Made by a program: the position numbers and the translations under genes. Source: Brevundimonas vancanneytii (GTDB taxonomy: Bacteria > Pseudomonadota > Alphaproteobacteria > Caulobacterales > Caulobacteraceae). Taken from it: a DNA stretch of 11,244 bases. The DNA lies in the NCBI GenBank assembly GCA_945874855.1, contig CAMCIP010000061.1:1-11244 (forward strand), in the 5' to 3' direction. Shown piece by piece: positions 8,830-11,244 of this stretch. Numbering within the stretch: the stretch's first letter is position 1; every line of letters begins with the position of its first letter. Below the pieces are notes generated by a model that searched no databases, was not told where the DNA came from, and was given only the letters and a program-made list of their open reading frames with translations.

Positions 8830-8840
8830 GCCCGCTCAGC
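8825..8840. terminator. Hairpin holding both stop codons of convergent genes
   Basis: GCTGAG (8825-8830), loop CCCG, CTCAGC (8835-8840) form a perfect 6-bp palindrome. Its left arm contains the TGA of the membrane-protein gene (8827-8829) and its right arm the TGA of the phosphoesterase gene (8836-8838 on the minus strand). The genes end 6 bp apart. There is no U-run on either side, so a bidirectional terminator is only a possibility. Confidence 0.4.
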
Positions 8841-9630
8841 CCGGCGCGCGGCGGGGCAGTCGCCACACCTGACCCTCGACGAAGGCCGCGCCCGTCCAGG
8901 TCATCACCGTCACGACGATCTGCGTCTCGTCCCAGTCGATGCGGTTGAAGCTGGCCGCCGCCCCGCGCTCGCGCTCCGAAAGGGTTCCGCACCCCACGGC
9001 ATAGGACCGCTGGTCCGACAGGGGGATGGCGACAGCGAACGGCACATGGACGTGGCCGGTGAGGATCAGATCGACCCCGGCCTCGGCAAAGATCAGGGCG
9101 GCGGCCTCGCCCCGCTTGACGTCGCCGCTGACCGGCGTGCCGATCATCTCGACCAGCGGATGGTGGCAGGCCAGCACCCTCAGAACGCCCGGAGGTGCCG
9201 CCCGCAAGGCCTCGGCGGCGCGTCGGGTCTGGTCCAGGTCGATGACGCCCTTGGACCAGTTGGCCCGCGCCTGCCATCCGCGGGCGGTCGTCACGCCGCG
9301 CACCATGACGGCCTGGCCGACGAACTGGTGGTCATGCGCCGGATGGCCGATCAGCCGCTCGAATGCCCGCCAGGGCGACGTCACGCGCGACCAGATGTTC
9401 CAGTAGGGCACGTCATGATTGCCCACCACGACGAAGGTCGGATCAGGCAGGGCCGAGATCCACCCGGCGGCGGCCTTGAACTCCGTCGTTCGCCCCGACT
9501 GGGTCACGTCGCCCGTGATCAGGGTCAGATCGGGCTTCAGCGCATGCGTCAGGCCAAGGGCCGCCCCGGCGGCGGCCGTATTCTCCCGCCCGAAATGCAC
9601 ATCGGACAGCTGCACCAGCCGTCCGGTCAT
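8836..9630 (-). CDS. Calcineurin-like metallophosphoesterase
   Basis: A 264-residue cytosolic protein with all five metal-binding blocks of the family: SDVHFG (D10, H12), ITGDVTQSG (D41), VVGNHDVP (N71, H72, D73), ACHHPLV (H156/H157) and LTGHVHVP (H193, H195). These bind a two-metal centre that hydrolyses phosphate mono- or diesters. The layout with a short N terminus and full GHxH block resembles the class III cyclic-nucleotide-phosphodiesterase-like branch, but substrate is not predictable; a phospholipid-related phosphate is possible because the upstream gene encodes a lipid kinase. Its ATG at 9630 overlaps the kinase stop as ATGA, so the two are one operon with coupled translation. The gene ends convergently 6 bp from the YqjE-like gene. 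No signal peptide is seen. Confidence 0.92.
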   Translation of the reverse strand: MTGRLVQLSDVHFGRENTAAAGAALGLTHALKPDLTLITGDVTQSGRTTEFKAAAGWISALPDPTFVVVGNHDVPYWNIWSRVTSPWRAFERLIGHPAHDHQFVGQAVMVRGVTTARGWQARANWSKGVIDLDQTRRAAEALRAAPPGVLRVLACHHPLVEMIGTPVSGDVKRGEAAALIFAEAGVDLILTGHVHVPFAVAIPLSDQRSYAVGCGTLSERERGAAASFNRIDWDETQIVVTVMTWTGAAFVEGQVWRLPRRAPG

Positions 9631-10565
9631 GCCCGGGCCCCTTCCGCGTCGAGGCGAGGGGCCAGGGCCCGGAAGGCGCGGGGGCGAAAGGCGGCGACCG
9701 CCTCATGCCCCAACAGGGTCGGCTCGCCATCGATCACCGCCGGAATGCGCGATCTGGCCTTCAGCGCGGCGCGACGAACCGTGCGGGTCGCCACCGCCGG
9801 ATCATGGCGCCAGTCGTCGAAAAGGGCATGGGCGGCCAGACGGAACACCTCGGCCGCGCCTGACGGGCTCATGGCGGCGGCCTCCAGTCCCCCGTCGACG
9901 TCCATCGCGCTGGAGATCAGGGGCGTGATCAGGACCAGGGCCTCGGTCCGCCGCATCGGCCCGCCGTCTAGGCCATAGCGCAGCTTTCCGCCGAACGCCC
10001 GGCGCAAGGCGCGGCGTGCATGCAGCCAGGCCAGCCTCCAGCGCCCGTGACGGACCGCCTCGCGGGCCGGGGCCCACAGGGCGGGCGACCCCAGGATCGC
10101 GGCGCAGAAAAAGGTGTGGCCGCCCACGTCTCCGCCCGAGACCTCGCGGACCTCGCCCCGCTCCAGGGTGTCGCGCAACGCCTTCTTCCAGTCGGTTGTG
10201 CCGTACAAGGCCTTGGGAAGCATGTTCATCGTGCCGCCGGGCAGGGTGGCGATCAGCGGGCCGTCGGGCCCGACCGAGGCGGCGATGGTGCCGGCCGTGC
10301 CGTCTCCGGCCAGGATCAGGAGCAGATCGGGCCGGTCGGCCAGCGCCGCCGCGATCGCCGCATCGAAGCCCCCGGCCTCAAGCTCGATGACCTCGGCCTC
10401 CAGGGGATAGTCGGCCAGGATGGCGCGCGCGTCCTCGGCCGCGCCCGGTCCTACGCCGCCTGAAAGAGGGTTCACGACCATGCAGACCCGCCCCAGCGCC
10501 ACATGCGGCGTCAGACTGCGCGCCACCAGGTCGTCGGCAGGATCCACGGCAAAGGTTTCGCTCAT
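9627..10565 (-). CDS. Diacylglycerol/lipid kinase family protein
   Basis: A 312-residue DAGK-catalytic-fold protein of the YegS/DgkB/LCB5 type. Visible motifs are VVNPLSGG (30-37, nucleotide-binding start), LAGDGTAGTI (85-94), ATLPGGTMNML (106-116) and, near the end, AVIDGEP (276-282), the late Asp-Gly-Glu block. Such enzymes use ATP to phosphorylate diacylglycerol, phosphatidylglycerol or sphingoid lipids. The usual GGDGT reads AGDGT here (A86), a mild change. The substrate is unknown; some Caulobacterales make sphingolipids, so a sphingoid-base or ceramide kinase role is worth keeping open. The ATG at 10565 lies only 8 bases after an EcfG -10 element and has no Shine-Dalgarno. A GTG at residue 22 (10502) is the alternative start and would still keep the whole kinase core. 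It is co-translated with the phosphoesterase gene. Confidence 0.9.
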   Translation of the reverse strand: MSETFAVDPADDLVARSLTPHVALGRVCMVVNPLSGGVGPGAAEDARAILADYPLEAEVIELEAGGFDAAIAAALADRPDLLLILAGDGTAGTIAASVGPDGPLIATLPGGTMNMLPKALYGTTDWKKALRDTLERGEVREVSGGDVGGHTFFCAAILGSPALWAPAREAVRHGRWRLAWLHARRALRRAFGGKLRYGLDGGPMRRTEALVLITPLISSAMDVDGGLEAAAMSPSGAAEVFRLAAHALFDDWRHDPAVATRTVRRAALKARSRIPAVIDGEPTLLGHEAVAAFRPRAFRALAPRLDAEGARA

Positions 10566-10573
10566 CGCAGCCG

Positions 10574-10598
10574 AACGTCCGCAGGGGCGGACCGTTCC
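10574..10598 (-). promoter_or_regulatory. EcfG/SigT-type general stress promoter of the lipid kinase operon
   Basis: On the minus strand GGAAC (10598-10594), a 16-base spacer and CGTT (10577-10574) match the EcfG consensus exactly. It lies within the 39-bp gap between the small membrane protein stop (10605) and the kinase ATG (10565). Transcription would begin at or a few bases before the ATG, so the mRNA may be leaderless. The spacer contains a perfect 6-bp dyad, GTCCGC and GCGGAC (10577-10592). Confidence 0.75.
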
Positions 10599-10604
10599 GG
10601 CAGA

Positions 10605-10940
10605 TCAGCCCGCCTTCTTCATCCCGGTGGCGGTGGCGGTGGCGGCGGCCCCGGCCTCCACGGCCTCGCCGGACTTCTCAGCAGCCTGGCCGGCTTCGTC
10701 CGCAGCCGTTTCGACCGCTTCGGGGGCCTGTTCGGCCGCGCCGCCGACCATTTCCAGGCCCTTGCCGATCCAGCCATCGACCCGGGCGCCCGCCTCGGCG
10801 ACCGACCGGTCCATAACCGACAGGACCAGCACCAGGGCCCCGAACAGGGCCAGCAGGCCCACCAGGAACCCGACCACGGGCGGCGAACCGGACCGCCGCC
10901 GCTTCTGGGCCCATACCGGGCCGGCGCCGTCGTCAGTCAT
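10605..10940 (-). CDS. Small single-span membrane protein with an Ala/Glu-rich tail
   Basis: I do not recognise a family. From the ATG at 10940 it is 111 residues: a short start MTDDGAGPVWAQ, a basic patch KRRRSG, one membrane segment (about 21-43, VVGFLVGLLALFGALVLVLSVM), then a low-complexity tail rich in Ala, Glu and Gly with EAVETAADEAGQAAEKSGEAVEAG, and a closing MKKAG. The basic patch before the segment suggests the N terminus is in the cytoplasm and the tail in the periplasm. ATGs at 10964 and 11015 are in frame; the 10940 start is preferred because codons just upstream (CGT, TTT, CCT, GGT, TCT) are AT-ending, unlike the genes here. It lies between two genes with EcfG promoters but has no such promoter of its own that I can see; it is head-to-tail with the lipid kinase gene. 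Confidence 0.72.
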   Translation of the reverse strand: MTDDGAGPVWAQKRRRSGSPPVVGFLVGLLALFGALVLVLSVMDRSVAEAGARVDGWIGKGLEMVGGAAEQAPEAVETAADEAGQAAEKSGEAVEAGAAATATATGMKKAG

Positions 10941-11062
10941 GTGCACGATCTCAGGAAAACGCATCTTCACCACAGAACCCCCAACCTTCGGCCGGCTCGC
11001 CCGCCCGACGGACATGTCGCCCGCCGTGACCCCAAGCCGACTTCGTCCTATACCTTAGAATT

Positions 11063-11087
11063 GGAACCCGGAGTCGGGTCCAGCGTT
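11063..11087 (+). promoter_or_regulatory. EcfG/SigT-type general stress promoter upstream of the lipoprotein gene
   Basis: GGAAC (11063-11067), a 16-base spacer and CGTT (11084-11087) match the EcfG consensus exactly and point at the ATG at 11129, giving a leader of about 35 bases. The spacer carries an imperfect dyad (ACCCG, GAGT, CGGGT at 11066-11079). AAGGGA (11117-11122) is the ribosome site further on. Confidence 0.8.
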
Positions 11088-11128
11088 CTCACCCCGGGGG
11101 CGAACCGGGATTTTTCAAGGGATCGATC

Positions 11129-11244
11129 ATGAACAAGGCTCTCATCGCCATCGCGGCCGCCGGCCTGCTGGCTTCCGCCTGCGCCAGCGACGGTTACGGA
11201 ATGAATGAGGCGACCCGTCAGGGCGCCATCGGCGCGGGCGTCGG
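11129..11244 (+). CDS. Lipoprotein with a glycine-rich (glycine-zipper-like) segment, N-terminal fragment
   Basis: Only the first 38 codons are inside the window; the gene runs off the right edge. MNKALIAIAAAGLLASAC is a lipoprotein signal peptide with a relaxed lipobox (ASAC, lipidated Cys18). The mature start, ASDGYGMNEATRQGAIGAGVG, leads into a small-residue AIGAGVG pattern like the glycine-zipper segments of small envelope lipoproteins and some OmpA-family lipoproteins. AAGGGA ends 6 bases before the ATG. With the EcfG promoter upstream it is probably a stress-induced envelope lipoprotein. The C-terminal part, which would show whether an OmpA peptidoglycan-binding domain follows, is missing. 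Confidence 0.82.
   Translation, partial: MNKALIAIAAAGLLASACASDGYGMNEATRQGAIGAGV

Noticed and set aside
9046..9978. Open frame of 310 codons on the plus strand across the phosphoesterase and lipid kinase genes
   Set aside because: Antisense to two genes with intact catalytic motifs; no motifs of its own.

Overview
The window looks like chromosomal DNA from a GC-rich alphaproteobacterium of the Caulobacterales, most likely Brevundimonas or a close relative. This rests on very high GC with strong G/C third positions, a glnD start close to mutS, a B12-riboswitch-controlled TonB-dependent receptor, and three promoters of the alphaproteobacterial EcfG/SigT general stress type. The genus is an inference from gene content and style; no database search was possible. 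I see no insertion sequences, tRNA, rRNA or CRISPR arrays.

Layout. (1) 1-184: the start of glnD on the minus strand, running off the left edge. (2) 248-847: a secreted CAP/SCP-domain protein whose tail overlaps the end of mutS. (3) 841-3522, minus strand: mutS. (4) 3523-3932, about 410 bp without a gene: an inverted repeat, a full cobalamin riboswitch and a long downstream hairpin, all ahead of btuB (3933-5738). (5) 5722-7966, minus strand: a fumarylacetoacetate-hydrolase-family gene overlapping a zeta-class glutathione transferase gene (maiA) by ATGA, then a divergent aldo/keto-reductase-like gene whose tail overlaps btuB. (6) 8012-11244: an envelope and stress block with a DUF883 (ElaB/YqjD-like) gene and a YqjE-like membrane gene, a lipid kinase and metallophosphoesterase operon on the minus strand, a small membrane protein, and the start of a lipoprotein with a glycine-rich motif.

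How the parts work together. The FAA hydrolase and maiA products carry out the last two steps of a ring-cleavage pathway (homogentisate or gentisate type). btuB imports B12 and is switched off by B12 through its leader. The most striking pattern is in the right-hand 3.2 kb: three exact matches to GGAAC-N16-CGTT, each in an intergenic gap and each pointing at the next gene (DUF883 pair, lipid kinase/phosphoesterase pair, lipoprotein). I read this as a cluster of EcfG-controlled genes for envelope maintenance under stress. The regulon membership is inferred from sequence only.

Other points worth a look are an aldo/keto reductase that appears to have lost its catalytic tetrad, an FAA hydrolase with a shortened segment between its metal ligands, a lipid kinase promoter so close to the start codon that the mRNA may be leaderless, and a perfect hairpin that contains the stop codons of two convergent genes.
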